In this document: piece by piece, positions 6,885 to 15,487 of the stretch
Position numbering within the stretch: position 1 is the first letter of the stretch
Layout of the letters: each line of letters begins with the position of its first letter
Source of the DNA: Paracidovorax valerianellae
GTDB lineage: Bacteria; Pseudomonadota; Gammaproteobacteria; Burkholderiales; Burkholderiaceae_C
DNA length: 64,000 bases
NCBI RefSeq assembly: GCF_900102625.1
Contig: NZ_FMZC01000002.1
Span: 124,001-188,000, forward strand
Reading direction: 5' to 3'
Made by a program: the position numbers and the translations under genes
The notes under the pieces: generated by a model
The model's input: the letters and a program-made list of their open reading frames with translations, nothing else
What the model was told of the DNA's origin: nothing
Database searches by the model: none

Positions 6885-8927
6885 ATGCGCGTGGTTCTAT
6901 GCGAGAAGCCGTCCCAAGGCAAGGACATCGCCAAGGTCCTGGGCGCACACCATCGCGAGGCGGGCTGCTACGGCGGCCCGGGCATCAAGGTCACCTGGGG
7001 CATCGGCCACCTGATCGAGGCGGCGCCCCCGGAGGTCTACGGCGAGCAGTACCGGCGCTGGGCGCTGGAGACACTGCCCATTCTTCCCCAGCACTGGCAG
7101 TGGGTCGTCAAGACCCAAACCGCCGCGCAATTCAAAGTCGTCCGGCAACTGTTGGCACAGGCCACCGAACTGGTGATCGCCACCGATGCGGACCGAGAGG
7201 GCGAGATGATCGCCCGCGAGTTGATCGACTACTGCGGCTACCGCGGACCGATCAAGCGGCTGTGGCTGTCGGCGCTCAACGATGCCTCGATCCGCAAGGC
7301 GCTGGGCACCCTGCGGGCTTCGGGCGAGACGCTGCCGCTCTACCACTGCGCGCTCGCGCGCTCCCGTGCCGATTGGTTGATCGGCATGAACCTCAGTCGC
7401 CTGTTCACCCTGCTCGGCCGGCAGGCCGGCTACGACGGCGTGCTGTCCGTCGGGCGCGTGCAGACCCCCACGCTCAAGCTGGTGGTCGACCGCGACCGGG
7501 CGATTGCCGCATTCGTGCCCGTGCCGTTCTGGTCCATCGAGGTCTCGCTCTCCGCCAGCGGACAGACGTTCATTGCGCGCTGGACGCCGCCGGCGGGCTG
7601 CACCGACGACGCCGGCCGGTGCCTGCAGCCCGCGGTGGCGCGGCAGGCGGCCGATCACATCCGCGCCGCGGGCGCGGCCCAGGTGGTCGGCATCGACACC
7701 GAGCGCTTGCGCGAGGGACCACCGCTGCCGTTCGACTTGAGCACGCTGCAGGAGGTTTGCTCCCGGCGCCTCGGACTGGACGTGCAAGAAACCCTCGACA
7801 TCGCGCAAGCGCTCTACGAAACGCACAAGGCCACGACGTACCCGCGCACCGACTCCGGCTACCTACCCGACAGCATGCTCGCCGAGGTGCCCCTGGTTCT
7901 CGACAGCCTGGTCAAGACCGATCCCAGCCTGCGCCCGCTCATCGCCCAGCTCGACCCCACCCAGCGCTCGCGCGCATGGAACGACTCCAAAATCACGGCG
8001 CATCCCGGCATCACTCCCACACTGGAGCCGGCCGACCTGTCCGCCATGGGCGAGAAGGAGCTCGCCGTCTACCGGCTGATTCGCGCGCACTATCTCGCCC
8101 AGTTCCTTCCCCACCACGAATTCGATCGCACCACCGCGCAGTTCACCAGCGACGGCCAGGCACTGCAGGCGGTCGGCAAACAGGTCGCCGTGCCGGGCTG
8201 GCATCTGGCCTTCGCAGCACCGCCCTCCCCGCCGGAGGACGCGGACGCCGAGACGGATGACGCGCGGCCGTGCGACCAGGTCTTGCCGGTGCTGCGCGAA
8301 GGCACGGCGTGCCAGGTCGAGTCCCTCGATCTGAAATCGCTCAAGACCCTGCCCCCCAGGCCGTACACGCAAGGCGAACTGGTCAAGGCGATGAAGACTG
8401 TCGCCAAGCTGGTCACGGACCCGCGCCTGAAGCAAAAGCTCAAGGAAACGACCGGCATCGGCACCGAGGCGACGCGCGCCAACATCATCAGCGGCCTGCT
8501 CGGCCGCGGCTACCTGCTCAGGAAAGGACGCGCGGTCCGTGCCTCCGACACCGCCATGACGCTCATTGATGCGGTGCCGGCGGCGATCGCCGATCCCGGC
8601 ACGACCGCGATCTGGGAGCAGGCGCTGGACATGATCGAAGCGGGGCAGATGCGCCTGGACACGTTCGTCGAGAAGCAGTCCGCCTGGGTCGCGCAGCTGG
8701 TGCAGCAGTACCGCGGTGCGACGTTGGCCATCCGCATTCCCCAGGGCCCCCACTGCCCGCTATGTGGCGCGGCGACGCGCCAGCGCAGCGGCAAGACCGG
8801 GGCGTTCTGGTCTTGCTCGCGCTATCCCGACTGCAAGGGCACGCTCCCCATCGGCCCAGCCAAGACGCGCCGCGCCAGCAGCGGCAACGCTGGCACAGCA
8901 CGCACCCCGCGCGGGCGCTCCCACTAG
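6885..8927 (+). CDS. topB: DNA topoisomerase III, ICE type
   Basis: Encodes 680 residues of a type IA topoisomerase. The Toprim domain starts at once (VVLCEKPSQ, Glu7) and has TDADREGE with Asp101, Asp103 and Glu105. The catalytic tyrosine is Tyr319 in TTYPRTDSGYL. The GIGTEATRANII motif lies near residue 525. The C-terminus carries one four-Cys zinc finger (Cys624, Cys627, Cys644, Cys650; CPLCG and CSRYPDCKG). A strong GGGAGG site precedes the ATG. The enzyme relaxes or decatenates negatively supercoiled DNA. In this ICE family it follows ssb and is thought to support element replication and transfer. Confidence 0.96.
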   Translation: MRVVLCEKPSQGKDIAKVLGAHHREAGCYGGPGIKVTWGIGHLIEAAPPEVYGEQYRRWALETLPILPQHWQWVVKTQTAAQFKVVRQLLAQATELVIATDADREGEMIARELIDYCGYRGPIKRLWLSALNDASIRKALGTLRASGETLPLYHCALARSRADWLIGMNLSRLFTLLGRQAGYDGVLSVGRVQTPTLKLVVDRDRAIAAFVPVPFWSIEVSLSASGQTFIARWTPPAGCTDDAGRCLQPAVARQAADHIRAAGAAQVVGIDTERLREGPPLPFDLSTLQEVCSRRLGLDVQETLDIAQALYETHKATTYPRTDSGYLPDSMLAEVPLVLDSLVKTDPSLRPLIAQLDPTQRSRAWNDSKITAHPGITPTLEPADLSAMGEKELAVYRLIRAHYLAQFLPHHEFDRTTAQFTSDGQALQAVGKQVAVPGWHLAFAAPPSPPEDADAETDDARPCDQVLPVLREGTACQVESLDLKSLKTLPPRPYTQGELVKAMKTVAKLVTDPRLKQKLKETTGIGTEATRANIISGLLGRGYLLRKGRAVRASDTAMTLIDAVPAAIADPGTTAIWEQALDMIEAGQMRLDTFVEKQSAWVAQLVQQYRGATLAIRIPQGPHCPLCGAATRQRSGKTGAFWSCSRYPDCKGTLPIGPAKTRRASSGNAGTARTPRGRSH

Positions 8928-9423
8928 CCTCCCGACAGGCCCCTCTACCCGATCGCATCGCCCTCCGCGCCGATGCGTTGTCCTCGCGCCCCCCGCGAGG
9001 CACCCAGCACGCTCAAGCCTTCTGCAAGGTGTGCCCGCCGGCACTGGCGTTCGTGCACCGGCCGGCGTGAAGGCACCTTCCTGCCCAGCCCGCGCCAGCG
9101 GGACGAACTGATCGCGTGTTCCCGTTTGCGCGGCGGGTCCCCAGGCGCCTTGCGATGCGAGCCGCCCGGAGACCCGCTGGGTCGACGGCAGTCAATGCCG
9201 GCGCCTACCGGCGAAACAACAGGTGCCCTTTGTGCGCGGATGCGTGCCAGGGATTGTCGGCCCCAGCCACGACACGGGCCGGGTGAAGGCTGAGACAGCG
9301 GACGGTTCCACCGACGACCGCGTGCTGTGCCAGTCCACGGGTGGTCGCTTCCTCGCGAGCCGGAGACCCACGGTCTCCGGCGTCTTTCTGCTGACTTCCC
9401 CCCACTGCGAACAGGAGACCCCC
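8928..9423 (+). promoter_or_regulatory. 496-base leader between topB and the methyltransferase, with hairpins
   Basis: No convincing gene is present. Two perfect hairpins lie close together: CGCATCG (8954-8960) with CGATGCG (8971-8977), and CCTCGCG (8982-8988) with CGCGAGG (8994-9000) around a five-C loop. The rest is GC-rich without a T tract. The methyltransferase ribosome binding site (AGGAG at about 9413) ends the region. It may be an untranslated leader; no promoter was recognised with confidence. Confidence 0.5.
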
Positions 9424-10980
9424 ATGAACCCCCACCCCCCAACCAACACCGCATTGGCGTACGGCAGCGTGTGCAGCGGCATCGAGGCGGTCAGCCTCGC
9501 CTGGGAACCGCTCGGCCTCGTGCCGGCATGGTTTGCCGAGACCGATCCGTTTGCCAGCGCGGTGCTCGCCCACCGCCACCCCCGCGTGCCGAACCTCGGC
9601 GACATGACGCAACTGGCGCATCGAATCCGCGCCCGCGCCATTGCCGCGCCCGACATCCTGGTGGGCGGCACGCCCTGCCAGTCCTTCAGCGTCGCCGGCG
9701 CCCGCCAGGGGCTCGCCGATCCGCGCGGCGCCCTCACCCTGGCCTACGTGGAGATCGCCAATGCCATCGACCAAGTCCGCACCCGTGCCCGCCGCACGCC
9801 AGCCACGCTCGTCTGGGAAAACGTCCCGGGCGTCCTCAGCGACCGCGGCAATGCCTTTGGCTGCCTGCTGGGCGCACTGGCCGGCGAAGACCGTGCGCTC
9901 GAACCGCCAGGGCCCCGATGGACGAACGCAGGTTGTGTGTCTGGACCGCGCCGGCGCATCGCCTGGCGCGTGCTCGATGCCCAATATTTCGGCGTCGCCC
10001 AGCGCCGCAGGCGCTTGTTTCTTGTGGCAAGTGGTGGAGACCACATCGATCCCGCCGAAATACTATTTGAGCGCGAAGGCCTGCGCGGGGATCCTTCGCC
10101 GGGCTGCGCACCGTGGCAAGACGCTGCCGGCGCTGCTGGACCACGCCCTGCGCGCGCAGGCGGCCCGACAGGGCTGAAATCGCCCTACGGCCAAGTCACC
10201 GTGTCGCTCGGCTTCGGCAACGGCCAGGGGCCTGTCGATGTCGCGGCCTGCCTCATGGCCGCCGGCCCCCGGCACGACCTGTGCACCGAGACGGTTCTCG
10301 TGCAGTCGGTGGCCGGACGCATCAGCCACACGCTGGACACGGCCAAGGGCGGCAAGGGGTGCGGCGAGGATGGCACCGGCAAGGGTGTCCCGATCATTGC
10401 CTTCACTGCACAAGGATGCGGTGCCGATGCAGCGCTGGGACTGTCGCCGACGCTACGCGCCGGTGGGCATCGCTCAAGCCATGCCAATGCCGGCGTGGTC
10501 CCCGCCATCGCCTTCGCACAAAACTCCCGCGGCGAGCTGCGCTGGGAGTCCGGCCACGGGCAGATCGCCGGCACGCTGTCCACCGGCGGCGGCAAGCCCG
10601 GCCAGGGCCGTCCCATGGTGTTGAGCATGGCCCTGCGCGGCCGGGACGGTGCCGCCGCCGCAAGCGAGCCTGCACCGCTGTCGCTGCGCACGAGCGAGGG
10701 CGATGGCGGTGAACGCGCGCCAGCACCTAGCCATGAAGCGCACTTCCTCTGCGAAGCACCAACCGCCGGCTTGCATGGCCTGCACTGGCGGGTGCGCCGG
10801 CTGATGCCCAGGGAGTGCGAGCGCCTGCAGGGAATGCCCGACGACTACACGCAGGTGCCCTACCGGGGCAAGCTGGCGGCCGACGCGCCGCGCTACAAGG
10901 CCATCGGCAATTCGATGGCCGTGCCGTGCGTCGCTTGGCTCGGTGCACGCCTGAGACGTAGCCTGGTAGGGGAGTCCTGA
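9424..10980 (+). CDS. C5-cytosine DNA methyltransferase (Dcm type)
   Basis: Encodes 518 residues. The start at 9424 is preceded by CAGGAGACCCCC and gives the family N-terminus ALAYGSVCSGIEAVSLAWE (SAM-binding motif I). Catalytic motif IV is GGTPCQSFS with Cys85. Motif VI is WENVPG with Glu132. Motif VIII is QRRRRLFLV near residue 195. Motifs IX-X are ECERLQGMPDDYTQVP and YKAIGNSMAVPC near the C-terminus. Between about 250 and 440 lies a target-recognition region rich in short Gly motifs (HTLDTAKGGKGCGEDGTG, LSPTLRAGGH), as seen in phage and ICE Dcm-like enzymes. No restriction endonuclease gene is adjacent, so it is likely an orphan enzyme that protects the element from host restriction. Confidence 0.92.
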   Translation: MNPHPPTNTALAYGSVCSGIEAVSLAWEPLGLVPAWFAETDPFASAVLAHRHPRVPNLGDMTQLAHRIRARAIAAPDILVGGTPCQSFSVAGARQGLADPRGALTLAYVEIANAIDQVRTRARRTPATLVWENVPGVLSDRGNAFGCLLGALAGEDRALEPPGPRWTNAGCVSGPRRRIAWRVLDAQYFGVAQRRRRLFLVASGGDHIDPAEILFEREGLRGDPSPGCAPWQDAAGAAGPRPARAGGPTGLKSPYGQVTVSLGFGNGQGPVDVAACLMAAGPRHDLCTETVLVQSVAGRISHTLDTAKGGKGCGEDGTGKGVPIIAFTAQGCGADAALGLSPTLRAGGHRSSHANAGVVPAIAFAQNSRGELRWESGHGQIAGTLSTGGGKPGQGRPMVLSMALRGRDGAAAASEPAPLSLRTSEGDGGERAPAPSHEAHFLCEAPTAGLHGLHWRVRRLMPRECERLQGMPDDYTQVPYRGKLAADAPRYKAIGNSMAVPCVAWLGARLRRSLVGES

Positions 10981-11542
10981 CAAGCCTCCGGGCGATTCCG
11001 CGCTGCGCGACGCAAGGATTCCGATGGCACACGTCGTGTACCCGCGCAACGATAGCCATGACGACCTAGAGCCATGTGGCCGCTCGACACGGGGATGCCT
11101 ACGCAGCGCCGATGCGGCATCTAGCTATATGACCGGCATCTCAGCCTGCAAGATGCCGGTCAATAGCATGTCTGCATGGCGCGTCCGGAAGACTTTGCAT
11201 CGGACATGAAATAGTGGGGCTCGGTCTGGCCGAAGTGTAAGGGTAGCGGTGCGGTCATCGCGAGCATTGCCAGCACGGCAATTACTGAAGACCGATGGAT
11301 CGCTTATGTCAATCGTCAGTGGGAAAACGCGGCCCGACACCCGTGCCTACTTCCAGTCTGGGGAATCAGCCATACACTCGATGGCGCATTGGGTATGCGC
11401 GCACCCAGAACGCCTTTGGGTGAGGTGGTGATGGTGTGCTTGTGCCGTGATCAAAACTCTGATTTCACCGAAACCAGTGAGTGTCCAGCAGTGAGCGACC
11501 CCACTGCAAATACATTCTCCAGCAGCAGCGCTGTTGAGCTCC
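10981..11542. other. 562-base gene-free junction region with a perfect 11-bp inverted repeat
   Basis: Between the methyltransferase and the convergent cargo gene I see no gene. GACCGGCATCT (11131-11141) and AGATGCCGGTC (11151-11161) form a perfect stem with a 9-base loop but no T tract. GC content falls from about 11100 onward, which marks the left boundary of inserted DNA. No direct repeat or att-like sequence was identified. Confidence 0.5.
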
Positions 11543-12535
11543 CTATTTCCCGCGGGCATAGTCAATCTGCTCTTGAATGTAGCCATCCAGCTGTGAGATA
11601 TATTCCTCAAGCGCCTCGCGAAACGCCTCCGTCTGCTTCATAAAGTCGCAGTATTTCTTGAGCGCTGCGTCCGCACCCCTCTCATTCTTCAATGAGCTAT
11701 GCCGCCGCTTCCAACTGGCAATCGGATCCGTCTTTACCTGCCAGTTATAGTTATGCCCAAGCCATTCCACATACCCCCCAAGATTCGATGCCTTACACCC
11801 ATTAGCATTCGCGAAGGCCCTGGCCTCTTCAGTCCAAGAAAGTGGCCAAGCTTGGCAGTGTCTAACCGCCTGATCTCTGCTCGGACGGTCGGGAGCGTTT
11901 GCCGAGATATAGTCGAGCCAAGAGTCAGCCTGTTCGATTGTCGAGAGCATGTCGGCCTGCAGGTCTTCGATCAGGTTCTCACCAAGCGCGTCGGCGACCT
12001 CTGAAAGTCGGCCGGACGCCCTGGCAAACGCATCCTTCTGATCGAACAGGTCGGGCCTACCGAGATACTTCACTGCCCGGTGCGATATCTGGTCACCCGA
12101 ATAAATACCGAAGAAAGTAGGCTTGTAGGCGCCCAGCAAAGCGCACGCCGCTTTGAAGTAAAACACCGCAAGTGAATGCAAGATGCCCTCGTGGCGACTT
12201 CCTTGGTGGTAAGCAGAATTCCTGAACGAGTGCAGGTACTGGATGCTGTCCGCCATTGCCGCAGAGATGATCTGAGTTTCTCGGGCGTAGGCCACTTTGG
12301 CATCGAAGTTCCGACCTGTAGCCGCTACCGCAGTCTTCCATTCCGGTTTGGGCTGCTTGTTCGATGCGAAAGCCTGGCCCCACATGACCTTGTCCTTCGC
12401 GTGCTGGTGAAGAACCAGTTCCACGACGTTGTCGACAAGCATCAGCGCAAATCGATCAAAGTTCCTGTCGCGAATCGCGAGTTGATCGATGGCTAGGTCA
12501 AGTTGGTCGATTTGGTCAGCGAAGAATTGGTTCAT
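11543..12535 (-). CDS. Cargo protein with an R-x4-H HEPN-type motif
   Basis: Encodes 330 residues on the strand opposite to the backbone, with lower GC than its neighbours. The protein is almost entirely helical. The first 125 residues contain long helices ending in IQYLHSFRNSAYHQG, where Arg105 and His110 make the R-x4-H signature of HEPN RNases. The second half (about 150-330) is also helical and unrecognised. Known HEPN proteins act as toxins or as effectors of anti-phage systems by cutting RNA. Here that is inference from one motif and the cargo setting. No clear Shine-Dalgarno sequence precedes the ATG. No antitoxin-like gene is adjacent. Confidence 0.75.
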   Translation of the reverse strand: MNQFFADQIDQLDLAIDQLAIRDRNFDRFALMLVDNVVELVLHQHAKDKVMWGQAFASNKQPKPEWKTAVAATGRNFDAKVAYARETQIISAAMADSIQYLHSFRNSAYHQGSRHEGILHSLAVFYFKAACALLGAYKPTFFGIYSGDQISHRAVKYLGRPDLFDQKDAFARASGRLSEVADALGENLIEDLQADMLSTIEQADSWLDYISANAPDRPSRDQAVRHCQAWPLSWTEEARAFANANGCKASNLGGYVEWLGHNYNWQVKTDPIASWKRRHSSLKNERGADAALKKYCDFMKQTEAFREALEEYISQLDGYIQEQIDYARGK

Positions 12536-12630
12536 GGAACATTGTCCGGCTCAGCCACAGCAAGTCTAACCGGCCGCAAGTTCCTTGCGCCTTTTCGGGC
12601 GGGGGCTATGGCGCCCTTCGGACCGGACAG

Positions 12631-12735
12631 TCCTTCGGTTCTCGACCACAATACTTGGCCGAACAGGCGGCCTACGACCTGTGGCAGGCAGAACACCGCG
12701 AGCATCCCCGCATTGCACGCCTGCAACTGGCCTGA
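12631..12735 (+). pseudogene. 3' remnant of a backbone gene truncated by the cargo insertion
   Basis: In frame 1 the sequence reads SFGSRPQYLAEQAAYDLWQ and continues about 16 residues to a TGA at 12733-12735, with a sensible helical composition and backbone-like GC. An intrinsic terminator follows 34 bases later. No start codon or upstream body remains; the open frame fades into the cargo junction near 12540-12630. It looks like the C-terminus of an ICE gene whose 5' part was lost when the gene at 11543-12535 came in. I do not know the parent family. Confidence 0.55.
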
Positions 12736-12768
12736 TTTCTCACCGCCCTTTCCCTCCCTTTCCCCATG

Positions 12769-12798
12769 GCCCCGCATTCCGATCCGGGGCTTTTTTTT
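12769..12798 (+). terminator. Intrinsic terminator after the truncated backbone gene
   Basis: GCCCCG (12769-12774) and CGGGGC (12785-12790) form a stem with a 10-base loop, followed directly by eight T residues. Position and strand suit termination of the old backbone operon ending at 12735. The stretch 12799-13080 has no gene. Confidence 0.8.
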
Positions 12799-13080
12799 GC
12801 CTCGGCAATCCGGACGGCGCGGGATTCCGATTTCCGGCCGAGGCGGCCAGGCGCGCGCGCGAAGCTGGCTGCATGTGTCGCTGACGCCGTCAGCACCATG
12901 CCAGCAGCCAGGGTCCCCGAGGCTGCCGCGGGAGTTTCTCCCGCGCGATCCGCCCGTCCGCCATCGCATCGAGTCCGCGGACACGCGTCCTGGTGACGCC
13001 GATGCCGATTCATCCACTGCCTGCGGGAGCTGCCATCCCGTCAGGGATTGCTCGATCTCGCTTCTTCCAGGAGTTCGCCC

Positions 13081-13338
13081 ATGTCCCACCTGTCCCACCT
13101 GTCCCACCCAACCAGCGCCGACACCTCGTCCCAGCCAACGCGTTTCGGCTGCCTCGCCCTCGCATACGCCGGCAAGTACCTGCCGCTGCAGGTCTTGCAC
13201 AGCGCCGCCGGCCACTACATCGGCACGCGCGACGCAGAAGGTCCCGTCTCGCGCGAGTCCAACGAGTACTTCCGCAGCGAAGCCGCCGCCCAGCAGGCGC
13301 TGGAGCGCGGTGGCTGGTCCCAGTTGCCCACCCCGTGA
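13081..13338 (+). CDS. Small hypothetical ICE protein, 85 residues
   Basis: The start at 13081 (MSHLSHLSHPTS) follows TTCCAGGAGTTCGCCC; the in-frame ATG at 13048 lacks such a site. The N-terminus is a three-fold repeat encoded by a 9-base DNA repeat (TCCCACCTG, from 13084). The rest, FGCLALAYAGKYLPLQVLHS...YIGTRDAEGPVSRESNEYF, resembles small ICE-encoded proteins that recur in this cluster, and ends AAAQQALERGGWSQL. No function is known. It is the first gene of the long same-strand accessory row. Confidence 0.65.
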   Translation: MSHLSHLSHPTSADTSSQPTRFGCLALAYAGKYLPLQVLHSAAGHYIGTRDAEGPVSRESNEYFRSEAAAQQALERGGWSQLPTP

Positions 13339-13356
13339 TCCATTGAAGGAGATCTC

Positions 13357-13710
13357 ATGCACCCGCTTCTCCCACCGGAAGTCGTCGAACATATCGAACG
13401 TGAGGAACGGCATTTCGCCGCGGCACCCGATGCGTTCTTCCAAGCCTGGAAGCGCGGCGTGGAAATCGCTGGACCCGAGTGGTTCGGCGATGGCACGCAC
13501 GAAGGCCTGCAGCGCGCCCGCAGCAAGTGGGACCTGCGCCCGAACTTGCTGCGGCTCGGCGACGCCCTCGGCGTGCTGAGCAGCGGCCAGCGCATGTTCC
13601 TGTCGGCGATGGTCAGCTTCTACAACGCCCGCGAAGGCGCAGCCATGCTGCGCCGCTGCGGTTTCGAGGGCCTCGCCGACCTGGGCGGCCTCGATCTGCA
13701 GCGGCGCTAG
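13357..13710 (+). CDS. Hypothetical ICE protein, 117 residues
   Basis: Begins 19 bases after the previous gene with GAAGGAGATCTC before the ATG, so it is probably in the same transcript. The sequence is soluble and helical (VVEHIEREERHFAAAPDAFFQAWKR; SSGQRMFLSAMVSFYNAREGAAMLRR). No catalytic motif is visible. It belongs to the small conserved hypotheticals found between topB and the DUF3577 gene in this ICE class. Confidence 0.7.
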   Translation: MHPLLPPEVVEHIEREERHFAAAPDAFFQAWKRGVEIAGPEWFGDGTHEGLQRARSKWDLRPNLLRLGDALGVLSSGQRMFLSAMVSFYNAREGAAMLRRCGFEGLADLGGLDLQRR

Positions 13711-13792
13711 GTCATCGCTGATCTGGTGCTGACCTACGTCGGATGGGGAGCTGACACCAGCGAACCACCCAGGTATTTCTTCTCAACCCATC

Positions 13793-13827
13793 GAGGGACA
13801 TCCGTTCCTTCGGGGGCGGTGTCCCTC
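13793..13827 (+). promoter_or_regulatory. Leader hairpin upstream of the 119-residue gene
   Basis: GAGGGACA (13793-13800) pairs perfectly with TGTCCCTC (13820-13827), enclosing a loop with TTCCTTCGGGGG. The ribosome binding site AAGGAG follows at about 13840 and the ATG is at 13851. It is one of a family of similar leaders along 13-24 kb. Confidence 0.6.
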
Positions 13828-13850
13828 CACCTCCTTCCAAGGAGTGGACC

Positions 13851-14210
13851 ATGTCCCGAAATTCCTCTTTCGCCATCGTTCTCGAAGGCGGCCTCGTCCA
13901 GGCGATCCTCGTCCAGGACTGGCCGGAGCACCTGCCGCTGCCGCCATTTGCAGTCGTGGACTACGACACCGAAGGTGCCGCCGATCACGAGACCACGCGC
14001 TTTCTCTTCGGCAACACTGAGGCCAAAGCGATCTGCCGCCATTGGCAGCCCACGGTGCACGAGCAATGGGCGGATTCGCTGTCGCCACGGGCGGTACTCA
14101 CCGCTCTGGACGAACCCGGCGCCGACGACGCCCCCGATCCACTGGCAATCGCACGCGGCGTGCGGCAGAGCCCTTCTGATCTTGATGCCCGGCTAACCGT
14201 GGCCGAGTAG
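13851..14210 (+). CDS. Hypothetical ICE protein, 119 residues
   Basis: Good start context (CCAAGGAGTGGACC before the ATG). The protein begins with strand-like segments (SFAIVLEGGLVQAILVQDWP, FAVVDYDTEGA) and has a compact, acidic, soluble composition; there is no signal peptide or membrane segment. The stop is TAG at 14208-14210, and the same frame stays open for another 65 codons, so the gene may once have been longer. Function unknown. Confidence 0.7.
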   Translation: MSRNSSFAIVLEGGLVQAILVQDWPEHLPLPPFAVVDYDTEGAADHETTRFLFGNTEAKAICRHWQPTVHEQWADSLSPRAVLTALDEPGADDAPDPLAIARGVRQSPSDLDARLTVAE

Positions 14211-14628
14211 CCGCCTTCGGGCGACTACTACCGCCAAATCCAGCCGCTGGACCAGCGTGGCCTGATCGACCTCCTGTTTCACAGCGCCTCCAGCGATGCG
14301 CTGCAGCTCGGCAACCTGATTAGGGCCGCTTTACAGACCGACTGCTGGCCGGCATCCGCAATGCCGCCCATCGCAGGCAACTGCAACGCCGTGTCGTCTG
14401 GCATCTGATCGAAGGCCTTTGCACTGACGGGGAGCAGTGACCCCGAAAGCCCGTTCGTCCCATTCGCCGGCGGCATTTCCCCAGCAGCCATGACCTATCC
14501 AGGCTGCGGTGCGGTTCGCCGCACAGGTCATTCCTCTTCGGACGCGTCGTGCGTCCTTTCACACCAACCCACAAGGGATCTTCCTCCCTTGCGGGCGGAA
14601 GTCCCTTGGATTTCTCAAGGAGTCTTCC
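14211..14628 (+). other. Gene-free stretch with an in-frame 65-codon continuation after a TAG stop
   Basis: Directly after the TAG of the previous gene, the frame reads PPSGDYYRQIQPLDQRGLID, then about 45 more residues to a TGA at 14406-14408. The composition (Tyr-Tyr, ordered helix-like segments) is protein-like rather than random. It could be the lost C-terminal part of the preceding gene or the tail of another gene. Nothing else is recognised before the leader hairpin at 14572. Confidence 0.35.
14572..14608 (+). promoter_or_regulatory. Leader hairpin upstream of the 258-residue gene
   Basis: CAAGGGA (14572-14578) pairs with TCCCTTG (14602-14608); inside it TTCC (14581-14584) pairs with GGAA (14598-14601 region) around a CCC/GGG core. 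The SD (CAAGGAG) and ATG at 14629 follow. Same architecture as the other leaders. Confidence 0.6.
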
Positions 14629-15405
14629 ATGGATACCCAAGCCCTCCGCGCACAGATGCCGACACTGGTTTGCGGCCACGTGCCCTCCAACGTCCACCGC
14701 TTCAAGTTCCAGGTCTTCGACGGCGAACCCAAGGTGTCGATGCTGGGCTTTCACGTCGATCCGAAGCCTTTCGACGGCAAGGTCATTGCAAAGACCGACG
14801 AGGCGATCATCGTCAAGACCGGTCGCGCCGAGTTCGCGGTGCTCGACCGGGCGCTGGTGACCGAAGTGCCCGATGAAGGTGCCAAGGTGCACGTCGAGCC
14901 CTATGCCAGGCGCCGCTTCGATGGCCTTCGGGCGGACACGCCCGAAAAGCGGATCGAACGGACGGTTGACGGACAGCCCTATTCGGTGGAAACGATGGTG
15001 TTGGGCTCCGCGTCTGCACCGTTGCCCATCCCGAAGCCCCGCTGCCCCGAACTTGCCGCGCTGATCGAACAGCTGGAGCAGTTGCCGGCACCGGACGGTT
15101 TTCGTCGCATCACGCACATGCTGGTCGATGCGGGCGCGCGGGATTTCACCTGGGTGGATCCGACGCCCGCCAACATCATCAAGACGCCGCCTGCCATCGG
15201 CTTCACCGTCGCCACGGGCAAGTTCGCCGGCGACGTCCGCGTGCTGTACGACCGCGGTGCGGATCAGTACGTGATCGAACTGCACTGCGGTGGCGAATGC
15301 ATTGATCGCATCGAGGACGTGTTCTTCGACGACCTCGGCCGGGTTCTGGAGGGGCTGATCGACGACGGCAGCTGGCGCCGCATCCGCGTGAAGCGCGTGC
15401 CGTGA
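14629..15405 (+). CDS. Hypothetical ICE protein, 258 residues
   Basis: The start at 14629 follows CTCAAGGAGTCTTCC; upstream in-frame ATGs lie in the hairpin leader. The protein is a mixed alpha/beta soluble protein with short strands (TLVCGHVPSNVHRFKFQVFD, AKVHVEPYARRRFDGL) and no membrane segment. The C-terminal half contains APDGFRRITHMLVDAGARDFTWVDP, which looks like a small separate domain. I do not recognise a family with certainty; it belongs to the conserved accessory set before DUF3085. No catalytic residues can be assigned. Confidence 0.75.
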   Translation: MDTQALRAQMPTLVCGHVPSNVHRFKFQVFDGEPKVSMLGFHVDPKPFDGKVIAKTDEAIIVKTGRAEFAVLDRALVTEVPDEGAKVHVEPYARRRFDGLRADTPEKRIERTVDGQPYSVETMVLGSASAPLPIPKPRCPELAALIEQLEQLPAPDGFRRITHMLVDAGARDFTWVDPTPANIIKTPPAIGFTVATGKFAGDVRVLYDRGADQYVIELHCGGECIDRIEDVFFDDLGRVLEGLIDDGSWRRIRVKRVP

Positions 15406-15435
15406 TCGCACCCGTCTGGCGATGACACCCGCCTC

Positions 15436-15475
15436 GCTCCTCGCCCGCCCGGCGAGGAGCTTTCCTTCATTTTTT
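15436..15475 (+). terminator. Terminator-like hairpin abutting the DUF3085 ribosome binding site
   Basis: GCTCCTCGCC (15436-15445) and GGCGAGGAGC (15451-15460) form a perfect 10-bp stem with a 5-base loop, followed by TTTCCTTCATTTTTT. The next bases, CAGGAG, are the SD of the gene starting at 15488. It could terminate the upstream gene or act as an attenuator. Confidence 0.75.
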
Positions 15476-15487
15476 CAGGAGTCCACC

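Noticed and set aside
8928-9423. tRNA or att site in the gene-free leaders
   Set aside because: No cloverleaf with a TTCGA-type T-loop and acceptor stem could be formed; the integrase end of the element is outside the window.
13081-13110. Calling the TCCCACCTG repeat a regulatory repeat
   Set aside because: It is a three-unit in-frame codon repeat at the start of a small gene, explained as coding microsatellite variation.
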